Shown here: positions 46,138 to 57,756 of the stretch, one piece after another
Layout of the letters: each line of letters opens with the position of its first letter
Numbering within the stretch: the stretch's first letter is position 1
NCBI GenBank assembly: GCA_017165825.1
Contig: CM029374.1
Location: 2,914,397-2,978,396 of the forward strand
Source of the DNA: Hepsetus odoe
Lineage: Eukaryota > Chordata > Actinopteri > Characiformes > Hepsetidae
Direction of reading: 5' to 3'
Length of the DNA: 64,000 nt
Position numbers and translations under genes: made by a program
The notes under the pieces: generated by a model
Told to the model about the DNA's origin: nothing
What the model saw: the letters and a program-made list of their open reading frames with translations, nothing else
Database searches by the model: none

Positions 46138-46336
46138 TGAAAGTGAAAGTGACTACTTGTCAATGTGAAGCAGTACAGCAGTGAACCACAACGAAATGCA
46201 TCCTCGAGGCAGCCCGGGGAGCAGTGATGGGGATGGTACTGTGCTTGAGGGTACTTCAGAGTAACCTACTGGTCTGGGATTCGAAGACCTTCCAATCCTG
46301 GATCCAAGTGTCTAAACACAAGACCACGGCTGCCCT
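46138..46336 (-). mobile_element. tRNA-derived SINE, TCACTTT family
   Basis: Tail complement gtgaaagtgaaagtgac, shortened body, ggagcagtgatggggatggt, decayed B box and head complement acggctgccc. Confidence 0.85.
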
Positions 46337-46912
46337 AGAAATGTTATGCTACAAATGTAACGCCAGAAAATGTCTTTCTGAGATTCAGCACGTCCAGTGT
46401 CCTCTGTGTTGGACTGGTCTTGATGGGGGATTGCCAGGGTACACCTTCCCTAATCCATAGCAGGTAAATTAGCTTAGTGCTCATATCCCTCACCATGGAC
46501 ACCATATTAAGACTAAATAAAGGACCAGCAATCCTTCTGTGCCGTTAATCCCAGCGTGAAGTTCACAAAAGCCTGTTTACATGTCTTGAGCATCTGCTTG
46601 GACTTGAGGTGTCCATTGAGTTTACAACCATACAACACTCTCACGTATCCTTCCACCATCAAGCTAAAAGTATGTTTCAGGCTGAAGGACTATCTCTAAA
46701 CCCAAATGGATTCTTCTATTTATTGGTTATTCTATTCCATATTGAATCATAATCCTTCTGTTTTTTCCTCTTTCTTAGAGAATTTGTCCTGAATTCTGAC
46801 TCTGAGTGGAGAAACCGGAGTAGAACAGCGCCACGACAAGAGGTGTCACAAGGCCACAACTCAAAAAAACAAACACCAGTGCCTCCATCTGCTGGACAAA
46901 CCTTCTATCTAT

Positions 46913-47158
46913 CTAAGGCACTTTAGACCCAGAGCTGTGCAGGCTGAGATTCAGGTGCTGGGGGACGAGGTCGGCAGCTGCTTGTCCAGATGAGGACGTT
47001 GTTCTCTGCACCAACTGCAGCACTCGGGGGACAGGGTGGTGGTGCAGGGTGAGCTGATGAGAGCTGTAACCGGACATCCCAATTCCCAGCACCCCGAAGA
47101 ACACAGCCAGCCACGGCATCACCACATCACCGGTCCTGCTGGTGCTCGTCTGCATGGC
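46913..47158 (-). CDS. Candidate small single-pass membrane protein or terminal exon, unrecognised
   Basis: I do not recognise this protein. From the ATG at about 47155 it reads MQTSTSRTGDVVMPWLAVF, then a likely transmembrane stretch (about residues 12-32, VMPWLAVFFGVLGIGMSGYS), then a His/Pro-rich and Ser-rich tail ending in SGSKVP and a stop at 46913. It is about 80 residues. An acceptor-like run (catgctcccccag) precedes the ATG, so this may be the last coding exon of a spliced gene whose other exons I could not find. It is more GC-rich than its surroundings, which supports real coding. It could still be chance. Confidence 0.4.
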   Translation of the reverse strand, partial: AMQTSTSRTGDVVMPWLAVFFGVLGIGMSGYSSHQLTLHHHPVPRVLQLVQRTTSSSGQAAADLVPQHLNLSLHSSGSKVP

Positions 47159-47442
47159 CTGCGTCTGGGGGAGCATGAAACGAAGACTTTATTAAAAAGA
47201 CCTGCTCAGTGGCTGCTAGCGAGGTGCTTTGTATGTGGTGAAAACCAAAACAATCCCCTTTTGCAGGACGTTCGTCAGGGTTTTCAGAGCCTCCATGAGA
47301 AATATCACTCCATACAGGAAAGTAGCTACAGCTAGCTAACACTGCTTGGCTGCATTGTATGAACAAGTGAATGGCTAGACTTCAGCCTGGAAGTGAAAGA
47401 ATTAAATGCACACGTCAGCAATCAGGGGTGCTTGATGGGTCA

Positions 47443-47446
<4 letters not shown>

Positions 47447-47483
<37 letters not shown>
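47447..47483. repeat. (TTA)12 microsatellite
   Basis: A perfect trinucleotide array. Confidence 0.95.
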
Positions 47484-47484
<1 letters not shown>

Positions 47485-47721
47485 AGAGAACCTTTCATGG
47501 ATTTAAATGCAGCTCATTGTTTTAAACGACTATGCTACAAAAATTAAGATATCTTAAAACAAAAATAAGTATCAGTCAGTTTTAAAGAATAAAATAAAAA
47601 TTCCCTGCTAAATAAACATGTTTTAGCTGTTTTTAAAATACTAGCTGTAGTTGCCTGATGGATTTGCATATGTTCCTAAGGTTTTAAAAATAAAAGCTGC
47701 TTCTCTTTTTATGTTTTCACA

Positions 47722-47848
47722 CAGCACTTCAGGGTCTTGCTGAGGAACCCAGTGGAGCTAGTGTTGGAGGTGGGACTTGAACCTGCAACCTCTTGGTCCG
47801 AAGAGTATCCTTCCACTGAACATCTTCCACCTCTAGACCACCAAACAG
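47722..47848 (-). mobile_element. Second-family SINE, 3'-truncated
   Basis: agggtcttgctgaggaaccc, then gtgggacttgaacctgcaac (B-box complement) and acctctagaccacc (head complement); the TAAATGCCG end is missing. Confidence 0.75.
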
Positions 47849-47965
47849 GATTCAGATTCATGATTTCCTCATCAAGGAGACGACAAAGAGGCAGAAGAGT
47901 TGTCCCCACAGCTCATCTGTCCCTAGTTTTGTTGTTCTATGCAGTAACATCAGCGTCCCTCCTTC

Positions 47966-48114
47966 CTCGTCATTTATCAGACGCTCTAATGCAGAACGAC
48001 GCCTAATGACAGGGAATGTCTCTCTGGACCAATTCGGGATTAAGGTTCTTTCTCAGGGGTGAACGGAGCCAGACTCAAAGCCTCTAACTCTTGGTCCACT
48101 GAGTGTCCCAGCCT
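47966..48114 (-). mobile_element. Second-family SINE, decayed copy
   Basis: Starts catttatcagacgctctaat, then ggaccaattcgggattaagg; the tRNA-like part is poorly preserved. Confidence 0.7.
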
Positions 48115-49130
48115 TATCTTATCTTCACCCTGGTCAACACGTGGCAAAAGATGAGCCTTCGTTATAGAGAGTACAAACAAACTTTTCATATACAGATTGC
48201 ATCCACAGTTTACTCAAAGACACGCCGAAGTGTTGCTGTAATGTAGGCCAAACAAGCACAGTCGCATCAGGGACAGAATGGAGACAGAGGCAGCTTACTG
48301 CCGGTTTCTATCTGAGATTAATCCACTCAATCCTCCATCGGTGACGGCGCTATTTGTTCTTGAGCAGACAATGATGCATATAGATGCAGATTTAGCAACA
48401 TGCTGAGGTGTGTGAACAAAAAAATCAGAGCAAATCCATTTGATAAGGCCATCGTCGGAGTCATCTGTGTGGGAGGAAGTGCGCGAGTATGTGTTCCTGT
48501 AAAAGAATTAAGATGATTGTAACTAGAGCTCAGCGAGGAACACAGACGATCCTATGGTGTATTGAACATCGGACACCATCCTTTTTTTCATTTCTGGATG
48601 GGACCAGAAATGAAGGTCCAGATTGACCATCTTTTCTGCGTCTTTTTAATGTTTAGGACAAAAAGGGTCTCGGTGTGGGGAAGATAACGGACAATTTTTG
48701 AACGCGTTCAAATGAGTCAGGAGTCTGTTCTGAAAACGTGAAGAGCAGAATGTACAGATTTTTGAGCTGAAATGTAGATTTGTGAAAAATAATCTGAAAA
48801 ATAATTACTAAAGTGCAAATATGTGAGAACTCTAAATGCAGTAAAAAAGCTCTTGTTCTTACTTCCCTTCTCTGGAGGCTTTTAACTGCTCTAATGTAAA
48901 AAGTGCATTAAAATAATCCAGATGATTACAGGCTGCAGAAGGAGCAACCATAACAATCTCATTGATCAGCCTGCTCATTAATTTTAACACCAGATGTTAG
49001 CCTGCCTATAAACAGCTTATCAGCTTCATTTCATCCATCAAATTTGGAGGTCAGCTCTAAGCAAACTTTATAATTCAAGCTCTGGAAGCCATGTTACATA
49101 TTCCTCTTCCACACTGCCTGTGCGCTATGG
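48115..49130. other. Intergenic, no gene seen
   Basis: Unique-looking sequence with no recognisable exon or repeat. Confidence 0.45.
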
Positions 49131-49335
49131 TTTAAGACGCAGTGTTCAACGGTTCAATTCCCAGGCGGGACGGTCCAGTTTGCATGTTCTCCCCCTTTCT
49201 GTGTGGGCTTCCTTTGAAACTTTGTCTCTGCCATGTGATGGACTGGCAATCTGTCCCCTTTGAGAGCTGGGATAGGCTCCAACTCCCCCCCTGCAACCCT
49301 AATTAGGACAAGCAGCTCAGAAATTGAGCGAGTGT
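49130..49335 (+). repeat. Dispersed LINE-like 3' repeat
   Basis: ggttcaattcccaggcgggacgg-type start, then gatggactggcaatctgtcc, gggataggctccaactcccc and attaggacaagcagctcaga, typical of fish LINE 3' regions. Confidence 0.65.
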
Positions 49336-49339
49336 GTGA

Positions 49340-50585
49340 GTGAGCTGCAAACCGAGTGAGCTGTAAGCTCTCCGGCATCAGTCACTGCAGTCAGATTGTA
49401 AAAACCCATTACAGAACCTGGGAATTGGTCACGCTGTGGTGGATTGGAGTGGACGTAATTGCGGAATCGGGATTATAGAATTAAACACCCAAGCATTAAA
49501 ACACAGTACTCGCACAAACCATGAAACAGAGGCCACAACACGAAGAACGAACAACGACCGGACGCAGCGGGTGTAACCGGTCAGGGCAGAGCACTGCTAA
49601 ACATGACAGAAATGAGCAAAATGAGGACGTCTGTTCCTTCTCTGACCTTTCTAGGTGGAGCAACAACATGCAAATCCTGCAGCCATCTTTATAATTTAGG
49701 GTGCTCTCACAAAGTCTTTACATCTGACAAAGTCATAAATCAACATTGTAAACTTGGCACAAGTTCCACTTTTTCCCAAGGATATCAGATGTCATATCAT
49801 TGGCCGAAACAAAGGAGGTCGGACTGGAATCGGTCCAGTTATGACTTGGTAATCATTTTTACTTACTTTCAAGGATGCACCAATAAATGGAGATCTTATC
49901 CTGGGAAGACTGCTCATAAATATTCATACACCCTGCGGTTTATGTCACGCACTTATGTCTGGAAAACGGATCCCTGAAAGGCAGCCGTATTGTCCGCTTG
50001 AGGGCCCGTAAGGTTCAACAGTGTGTCTGCCATCCCTCACAGAGGCTTAGGGCCCTAAAAGAGACATTAAAATCAACATCCATGACAAACAAAGCCTCTG
50101 TAAGTGTGGAAGAAGAAGGACTGCCTTATTGCTCTTTTGGGAGCCATCATGAGTGAAGAGGAATAGGTGTCCCATGTGACATTATGAATCAGACAGTTAA
50201 GCAGCTCTGTCTCAATCCCAGGCAGTGATTTAAATCCACTCATGGGGCAGGACGACAGTAAACAAATCCTCTCACGCACTTTTTAATGAGCAAAATAAAT
50301 ATTCAAATGAAAGAAGCAGCGTAAGTACAAAAAAAGTATGAATGAACCTTTGTCACAGGAAAGAAAGTTTTTTTTTCCCCAGGAATTTTATTTTATTCGC
50401 AGGGAAATGACATACGACCCAAAACCACGTCCTCTGTTTCGATCACGTCCTACAGCTCTTTTGCATTTGGCGAAAAGTCCATCACATTCAGTTGTACTAA
50501 CACGAATGCTTCACTTCAGACGTTCTACAAAAAAACCTGCAACGAAAGGAAGGATCCAGTTTATAGAGAGTAATAATCAGAGTCA
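49340..50585. other. Intergenic, no gene seen
   Basis: Several open frames of 60-125 codons occur here but have no recognisable domain and no convincing splice context. Confidence 0.4.
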
Positions 50586-50589
50586 TTGG

Positions 50590-51090
50590 CCAAAAGGGTG
50601 AGAAGTGTAGCTTTAGTTGCCTGTTCTTAGTGGACAGGAGTGGCACCTGGAGACCTCCTACTGCTGTAGCTCATCTGCTTCAAAGTTTGACATGTTCAGA
50701 GATGCTCTTCTTCAAAACTCTGATGTAATGGGTGTTTATATAAGCAACCGTTGCTTATATCAGCTTGAAGCTGTCTGGCCAATCCACTCTGACCTCTGGC
50801 ATCAACAAGACACCAAGAAACTGTCCCTCACTGGATATCTTCTCCTTTATGGACCATTCTCTTAAAACCCTAGAGATTGCTGTGGGTGAAACTCCCAGAA
50901 GATCAGAAGTTGCTAAGACCACCCTGTGTGGCACCCACAACAATGTCACATTCTAAGTCACTTAACTCAACTTTCTTCCCTTGGCTTGACAGCAAGTGAT
51001 GGCTGACAGGAAAGTCACTGCCTTGTGATTGGCTAATTTGCATTAACAAACATTTTATTATATAATAAAGTGGCAAGTGAGTGTATACGT
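50590..51090. mobile_element. Dispersed vertebrate repeat ending ctaataaagtggcc
   Basis: I recognise ctgtctggccaatccactct, gacctctggcatcaacaaga, ccattctcttaaaaccctag and the end ataataaagtggcaagtgag. It is a common dispersed element in fish, probably a non-autonomous DNA transposon, with TA-rich ends. Its terminal motif is the one tandemly amplified at 26485 and 28905. Confidence 0.7.
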
Positions 51091-51094
51091 CCAA

Positions 51095-51970
51095 TGGGAC
51101 AGAACATTTTATTTATCGTCTTTGTTGGCCTATAAATTAGAAAACATGCTAGCAGGTTGTATATCACATTTCATCACCCGAGGAAACAAGGAAATGCTTG
51201 AACCTCAGCTTTGTCTGCTGTTCATGAATGAAGACAGTACGTCTCAATACATAACAGCTGCAAAGTTATCTACTGGCTACGCCACTTACCTGCAGGTAAC
51301 GAATGTACCCGGGAGAGAGGCGAGGTGGCCGGATAAGCATCTCTTCAGTGTCCCCGAGGCCTATAGGACGTGAGAACTCTGTTAGTCTTGAGGCACTACT
51401 TGGGAGTGACTTTGAGTCAGCCTCAGACTATCCCTGACGGTCTACTGTCTTTACCGCTTCACCTTTCTCCAGGGGTTCCCAGAAATGATGCCCGAGCTGC
51501 AGTGTGACTGTAAAATCTGAGCTGCAGGCTTAGATAGACTTGTTACGTAGACCCTGTCTGTGTTGATGGGATTAGAGGAAGACAAATCTCATCATGGACT
51601 TTAACTTGTGAGCAAAGACAACGGGTGGGGGTGGTGAGGAGGCTGTTGTGGGGAGATGTGGGTATACTGGGTAAGTGCCATTGATGAGGTAAACACACCT
51701 GTGGGAACAGCAGGAGGCAGTTCTTTGGGTCAGACTCTGTGGTCAGGCATCAGAGTTTGGGTTTTGAAGATGGACAGCCATCCAGGTGAAGTATCTCAGT
51801 CCCACAGCTTAACATCAGCACCGCTGCATTGGCCAAAACCCCTGGTCTAAACTTGGCACAATGGTTAGGCTTGGCATTAACCCCAGTGGCAGGGTAGTCC
51901 AGTTAAGACATGTCAGCACTGTGCATGCTCAAATGTACGTATTGCTTGGGCAAACTGGCCAAGAGAATTG
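51095..51970. other. Intergenic, no gene seen
   Basis: No recognisable exon, repeat or RNA gene. Confidence 0.4.
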
Positions 51971-51974
51971 TCCT

Positions 51975-52665
51975 CATTGTCCTTTACAGGCAACCTTTCT
52001 CCTTAGTCTACCTTGAATAACCTGCTTACTGAAAGAGGTAAGAGCATAGTTCTCAATGGGATCAAAGTCTGGGGAGTTTCCTGGCCATGAACCCAAAATG
52101 TTGATATTTTATTCCCAGAGCCACTTAGTTATTGCTTTAGCCTGGTGCTACATCATGCTGGAAAGGGCAACGTTCTTCACCAAACTGTTCTTGGATGGTT
52201 ATAAGAAGCTGCTCTTGGAGGATGTTTGGGTTTCATTCTTTATTCATGGCTGTGATGTTCATTGACATTGTGAGTGAGCTATTCCCCTCGGCTGAGATGC
52301 TCCACACATCTCAGGATCTCAGGATGCTTCATTGTTGCTTTTCTCACAGGAGTGATGGTAGCGCTTACCTTTTCTTCTCCAGACTTTTTTCCAGATGCCC
52401 AAACAATTTGAAAGGGGAATTGTCAGAGAAAATAACTTTACCCAAGTCGTCAGCAGTCCAATCCGTTCCTTTAGCAGAATATCAGAATGTCCCTGATGTT
52501 TGGATGGAAATGGCTTCTTTGCTGATCTTCTTGACACCAGGCCATCCTCCAAAAGTCTTCACCTCACTGTGTGTACAGATGCCCTCTCACATTCCTGAGC
52601 AAGCTCTGCACTGATGGTGCTCCGATGCCACCACAGAATCATCTTTAGGAGATGGTCCTGCCACT
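51975..52665 (-). pseudogene. Tc1/mariner-type transposase fossil
   Basis: On the minus strand decayed pieces of a Tc1-family transposase follow each other: GLVSRRSAKKPFPSKHQ, IGLLTTWVKLFSLT (from a DDLGKVIFSDE-like region), SGKKVWRRKG-like text, IQEQFGEERCPFQHD-like text and SPDFDPIENY near 52065. Several stops and frameshifts break it, so no active enzyme is encoded. Terminal inverted repeats were not located. Confidence 0.8.
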
Positions 52666-52971
52666 TACTGGACTTTCTTGGGTTCTCTGAAGCCTCTTCA
52701 CAACAATCAAACCTCTCTACTTGAAATTCTGGATGTATGGATGAGTGGTGAATGGTGAATGATGAATGGCTGCCTGTAAAGCTCTTTTTGTGTAAAGCAA
52801 AGATGACTGCACATGTTTCCTCGCAGGTAACCATGGTTACCAGAGGAAAAGCAATGACCTCAAGCACCACCCCCTTTTAAAGCATCCAGTCTGCTATTCT
52901 AACTAAATCAGATCTCCAGCCTTGTCCCCCTCAAGACTCTCACCTGTGTTAACCAGAGGATCACTGCAACG

Positions 52972-52992
52972 TTTTTTTTTTTTTTTTTTTTT
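52972..52992. repeat. Poly-T tract
   Basis: About 20 T in a row, possibly a retroposed poly-A on the minus strand. Confidence 0.9.
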
Positions 52993-52999
52993 GGGAATG

Positions 53000-53925
53000 A
53001 GGTTCATTTTCATGGCAAAGAGGGACGTTAAATAATTGCATTTTTTCTGATTGTCTTCAGAACATTTTGCATTTTATGCTAATTGCCTTTGCAAAACTGA
53101 GGCAGCAAACTTAATTTGTGCTGATTCATTTGCGCCATTCTCAAAACATTTGTCCATGGCTATAGATGAACTGGAGGAGGGAATTTTAAAGAGGTTGTAC
53201 TCTTGTTAGTAATGGACGTCCTAATAATTCGACACCAAAAGCAAGACGGGCTGGTGCACAAGGGTGCTTTGTATCTGGAGCGCACATCAACACGACTGCT
53301 CTGTAATTCATTCCCCCAACAACAGAGGCAGCCAGGGCACCCAGTCCCAAGGCCTCTTATTCCTGCAAAGGTTTTCTTTTGTATGCTGCTCACTCAGCAA
53401 CTTCCTAAAGGTTTAATATCCACAGGACGGAGGCTCTGCCAATAGGTTTTAATATCCCAGGGCCTGGGGTCCCCTTGCCTTAATAACGCCCGATTCTCAG
53501 AGTTTGCCTTTGCATGCTAATCGGCTTGGCTCTGGGGCCAGACCTCTGGATATTAATGCGTCCCAGCTCAAGGGGTTCTGTCTCTGGGTTTTAATATGCT
53601 CCCGCCTGGATACTGCCTTGAGGCAGTGACGATAAGGGCCAGAAACGAGGAGAATGTTTAGAATGCTCTTAGCAGAAAATGCTGAGAGCGAAATTCTTCA
53701 TGCAAGCCTACAGAAGCCTGCCTGGCTGGAAACTGCAATGTTTTGCAAAATACCAAAAAGATAGAGGTGACCCCGAAACAATGTTAAAGACTGGACTTAA
53801 CTGTCCAAATGCAATTTGACTGACGTTGGCAACACTGATTCTTGAGCAATGGTTTGGATTTCTTCATTGTCCTATAAACTAGACAGTAAACTACATGAAT
53901 CAAGTTGCACCAATAAGAGCATAAT
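53000..53925. other. Gene-poor stretch, candidate conserved noncoding block
   Basis: Between about 53390 and 53640 the sequence has recurrent ttaatat and gctaatcgg motifs, a balanced base composition and no repeat signature. It could be a conserved regulatory element, but this is only an impression. Confidence 0.25.
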
Positions 53926-53930
53926 CACTG

Positions 53931-54117
53931 GGGCGATGACGATCTAGGGGTGGGATACTTCCTGTTGGACCAAGAGGTTGCAGGTTCAAACCCTAGCACT
54001 GTGTTCCTGAGCAAAACCCTTAATCCCAAGCTGCTCCATTGACACTGTCCAGGGAATTAGAAAATGGAAGTTGGTCTGGATAAGAGCGTCTGCTAAATGC
54101 CATAAATTTATGGTAAA
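53931..54117 (+). mobile_element. Second-family SINE, near full length
   Basis: Head gatgacgatctaggggtgg, B box gggttcaaaccc-like (aggttcaaaccctag), body cctgagcaaaacccttaat and end ctggataagagcgtctgcta, aatgccataaat. Confidence 0.85.
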
Positions 54118-54119
54118 TG

Positions 54120-54900
54120 TTACTGATCAGCAGTCTAAATTTTGGATCAGTCTTGTGGATAATAAAGCCACTACACGACTGATATGACAGAATCATTGGA
54201 TACTTGACATTTTCTCATCACTAAGTGGCTTTTTTTGCATCAAAAAAGTCAGTGTTGCAAAATCGCACTGCAATGCCCCGCTTTATGAATGAGGAACCAT
54301 GTCGGCACCATGTTTTCAAAGCTCGAAGCATCGGCAGTCGCGTCCTTGCATGAAATACGTTTCTGGCCTAAGGCAGAACCACTGTGCTGCAACTAGTTTA
54401 AGAAGCACAAAACATTCCCCTCACGTCCCAGGAGCCTCTTTCTCCAGATCAAGCCAAGCACATTATGCCCTTCTGCATTTGCAGGGCTGCTGGGTGAGCT
54501 TTTCGCAATTTACCTTTGCAGTGTGGCTGCGCTTGCAGCCTGTGGACCTTGTAATGGCCTTAATAAACGTCACCAGCATTTTGCTACTGCCATAAACTTT
54601 GTATCTCTGAAACAGTAGCTTTAACATCTTTCCTTTGAACATACTTTAAACAGAGGATGATTTGCATGTTATTTTGGAACATTTCTATCAGTTCATTCAT
54701 AAAGGGCCTGTCGTATCATTTTTTTGGATTGAGTTTAGTCTGTTGAGTTTAGCCTGTTTCAGTGTTTGTGGCTGCAATGTAACCAGTTGAAACAGAGTGA
54801 GATACGTTAATGTGGCCTTTACACAAGGGGGTAAGTTTGACTTTTTTGGACATTTTCAACGAATTCATCACGTCATGTAAATATTCAAAGTCTATACATT
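54120..54900. other. Intergenic, no gene seen
   Basis: No recognisable exon or repeat; one open frame of 98 codons at 54299-54595 lacks any domain signature. Confidence 0.4.
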
Positions 54901-54904
54901 TCTT

Positions 54905-55112
54905 GGGCAGCGGTGGCCTAGTGGTTAGGGGTATCTTCCCCAGGTCGGAAGATTGTGGGTTCAAACCCCTTCCCGGTGGGTTGCCCTGAGGTACCCTTGA
55001 GCAAGGTGCCGTCCCCATCAGTTTGCTCCTCCCTGCGATAGGCTGGTGACCTGTCCAGGGTCCTTCGCCCTGTGTGAGCTGGGATGGACTCAAGCATCTT
55101 GGCAGGGAGTAG
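54905..55112 (+). mobile_element. Chimeric SINE, TGGA-tail type, 3'-truncated
   Basis: Head gggcagcggtggcctagtgg, B box gggttcaaacc, body and the LINE-like half (gataggctggtgacctgtcc, gagctgggatggactc). The TGGA array is absent and no target duplication is evident. Confidence 0.85.
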
Positions 55113-55114
55113 GA

Positions 55115-56390
55115 GAGAGTAGTTTGTTGAAATAAAGAAAAGGAAATATTATGTAAATAATGTAATTCATTAGATGCGTCTGTTCTTCAGTATAAAAGGA
55201 AGGTGACGTGTAGGTTGTATTAAAAAGGTTCAAAGGTCTGAAACCAGAAATTATGTATCATTAAATCTACAATTAATCAAAAGAAAGCTGTACAATAAAA
55301 AAAAAATAAAGGAAAGAGAGAAAAAAAAAAATGTAAGAAAGTGTAAGGTAGGAGCTTCCAAAAAATGAGAGGGTGGGTGCTTACAGCTAAACTAGAAGGT
55401 CAATATGGAAACTGTAGGCTGATATTCAGTATTTTTCTTCTAAATATCTACCATGCTGCTGCATAAATGTAGTGATAGGATTATATCACTGAGCATCCAC
55501 TAATGGTGATGAGCATCCACTAGTGATGACTTCAACAACATTTACTCTTTTGCATTGCCTGCTGTCAGGACCATGTAAAAAGACTATAATCACCAAGCGG
55601 ACTCCATGCTTGGTGTTTCCTCCATCGCACACACAAACAGATGGAGCGAGGAGGCTTTAATGAAGCAACGTGATCCAGACACACAGCCGGAGCTGCTTCT
55701 AACCACTGTCGCTTTCTGCATGAAACCCCATTACTGGCAGTAAAGAGACACGCTCTCAGTGCCAAGAGCCTGGGTTACGTCTTCCCCCAAACAGGGCTTC
55801 ATTAATGTGGTCTGGAGCGCTGGTTCCTGCCACACTTGTATCAACACGCGAGATCATTCTAAGACATGTCACAAGAGAAGACACTACAAGCACACTCAAG
55901 TCAATACAGCCGCCAGACTCTAACAATACTGTCTGCGATGAGGCCCTGTGAGCGCTGGGACCGGCCCTGGATAAGATCAGAATCAGAAACACAAAAAAAG
56001 ATTTTGAAGCACCACATAAATCTAACTTTGCAAAAACATCGATATCTATATATACCATTTATCATGGCGTATTGGGTGGAAAACAAGAAAAACTAAACTT
56101 ATAACTGGTCCTTTAGTCCAGGTTTGTTCATTGTAGCGTTAGTCGACTCAGGTTTGGAGGAGTAATACCCTTGAAGTCCCCCTTAAATGACTGAAGGCTG
56201 TAATAAAAGGTGTAAGGTGGAAATAAATACTGAAATTTGCCCAGTTTGTTTACGGTTGACACCTAATTTTCTTTAAACTGCTTATTTATAATTTTATTTT
56301 ATAAAAGTTGAACAACTTGTCCTTAATGTCCATTCAGACTGGAAAGGAACGAAACCGTCTGCTGATATTAGCACAGCAAAGAGCTGTGGC
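55115..56390. other. Intergenic, no gene seen
   Basis: AT-rich with A-rich runs at 55298-55331. No confident exon. Confidence 0.4.
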
Positions 56391-56395
56391 CCTTT

Positions 56396-56566
56396 GAAAG
56401 TGAAAAGAAAGGGAAAGTGACTATTCTTATCATTGCAAGGTGATAGCACAGCACACAGTGAACCACAAGGGACGATACCTCAAGGTAACCTTCTGGTTAG
56501 GGGTTTGAACCCACAATCTTCCGATCCTGTGGCCAACTCCCGAAACACTAGGCCACTGTTGCCCCA
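56396..56566 (-). mobile_element. tRNA-derived SINE, TCACTTT family, internal deletion
   Basis: Tail complement gaaagtgactattcttat, then a shortened body, B-box complement gtttgaacccacaatctt and head complement aggccactgttgcccc. Confidence 0.85.
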
Positions 56567-56579
56567 AGGAAGGAAGGCC

Positions 56580-56652
56580 TGCTGAAACCCAGGACTGAAC
56601 CAGGGACCTTTAGATCTTCAGTATAACGCTCTCCCAACTGAGCTATTTCGGC
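56580..56652 (-). pseudogene. tRNA-Phe(GAA)-like gene, degenerate
   Basis: The 73-nt minus-strand sequence matches eukaryotic tRNA-Phe: GCCGAAATAGCTCAGTTGGG start, anticodon loop ctGAAga, and a T arm. Compared with the vertebrate sequence I remember it has changes that break pairs 30:40 (G to T) and 3:70 (G to A), a weakened G:T pair in the T stem, and a T loop reading TTCAGTC instead of TTCGATC, which alters the B box. A T-rich Pol III terminator does not follow (gcaggccttcc). Probably a pseudogene. It sits between two SINEs in the same orientation. Confidence 0.8.
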
Positions 56653-56689
56653 TTGGGGGGGGGGACTAATAATTTTGGCCTCAACTGTT

Positions 56690-56834
56690 CACACACATGC
56701 AGCAGGGGGCAGCTATTGAAAGCGCCTGGGGAGCAGTGATAGGGACAGTACCTTGCTCAAGGGTACCTCAGGGCAACCTACTGGTGAGGGAATCGAACCC
56801 ACAAGCAACTCCCTAACCACTAAGCCACCGCTGG
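56690..56834 (-). mobile_element. tRNA-derived SINE, TCACTTT family, 3'-truncated
   Basis: Body complement gcagcagggggcagctattg, agtaccttgctcaagggtac, B-box complement ggaatcgaaccc and head complement aagccaccgctgg; the TCACTTT tail is missing. Confidence 0.88.
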
Positions 56835-56839
56835 ATCAT

Positions 56840-57480
56840 CGCCTTGTATTTCCCAAGCCTGCTTGGCCAGGATGCCCACAAAAATGAGCCGCTGACCTTT
56901 GTGGAAAAGGTTAAAAAGCATGGGTCTAACAGAGCACTCTGCATCCTGTTGTCTCTCATATTCACGTATAAATCAGTCAGAAATGCAGTTTGGCCGATAA
57001 AGATGACTGGATCTTCAGAACCCAATCATCATTAAGAGATGAAGTCCAATCTGACTTCTGATGGCCCACTTCGCTGGTTTACTACTCATTATACGCTTTC
57101 ACGCTAAACTTTTTCCCAGGCCCTGTACACTGATTGATTTGCTGCACCGGGGATGTTTCTTCTTTGACCTTCATTTGTGTGTGGTAGGTCCAGGTTGTGT
57201 GTGAGTGTGAGGAGAATGGAGATAATGAGTGTTCAGGCCTGCGCCGAAAGCCTAAAGGTCACCATCTAAACAATGAGGACAGGGATTAGCGAAGAGCTGT
57301 TGACATTTGGTGCTAAGATAATTAGTCGCTAAGAGGCTAAGCCAGAGGCTACTCATTATGAGCTGTTGACGGCGGCTTTCGGAAAAGACCGGCCAGGCTG
57401 AATTTGGTCGATATCAGTGTAGAGGTTAACGTGGAGGGGACATGATTGAGGGACGGACTGACAGGTGAAGGTTTTGATAG
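56840..57480. other. Gene-poor stretch, candidate conserved noncoding block
   Basis: Around 57080-57440 the sequence is free of repeats, rich in gctaag, taatga and attag-like motifs and includes no coding signature. Could be a conserved element; not testable here. Confidence 0.25.
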
Positions 57481-57488
57481 GAGGGGAT

Positions 57489-57699
57489 TTTACATTTACA
57501 TTTACATTTACGGCATTTAGCAGACGCTCTTATCCAGAGCGACTTACATGTTCTAACAGTCCCCCTGGAGCAACTCAGGGTTAAGGGTCTTGCTCAGGGA
57601 CCCAGTGGTGGTAGTGCTAGAGGTGGGATTTGAACCGGGGACCTCTTGATCCAGAGGTCCATAGGCAAGTACCCTACCACTAGACCACCGCCACCCATT
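57489..57699 (-). mobile_element. Second-family tRNA-derived SINE, full length
   Basis: Best copy in the window. On the minus strand: head gggtggcggtggtctagtgg (A box), B box cggttcaaatccc, body ctgagcaagacccttaac, then ctctggataagagcgtctgc, taaatgccgtaaatg and an (aaatgt)n end. Confidence 0.92.
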
Positions 57700-57756
57700 T
57701 TTGGTTATAATGGGAGTCGTTGTTAATCACAAAAATTAATAAGGGTCTGCGGCATT

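Noticed and set aside
49603..49977. Open frame of 124 codons on the plus strand
   Set aside because: No recognisable domain, no splice sites that make a gene model, and ordinary AT-rich composition; treated as chance.
52195..52614. Open frame of 139 codons on the plus strand
   Set aside because: It is the antisense of the Tc1 transposase fossil.
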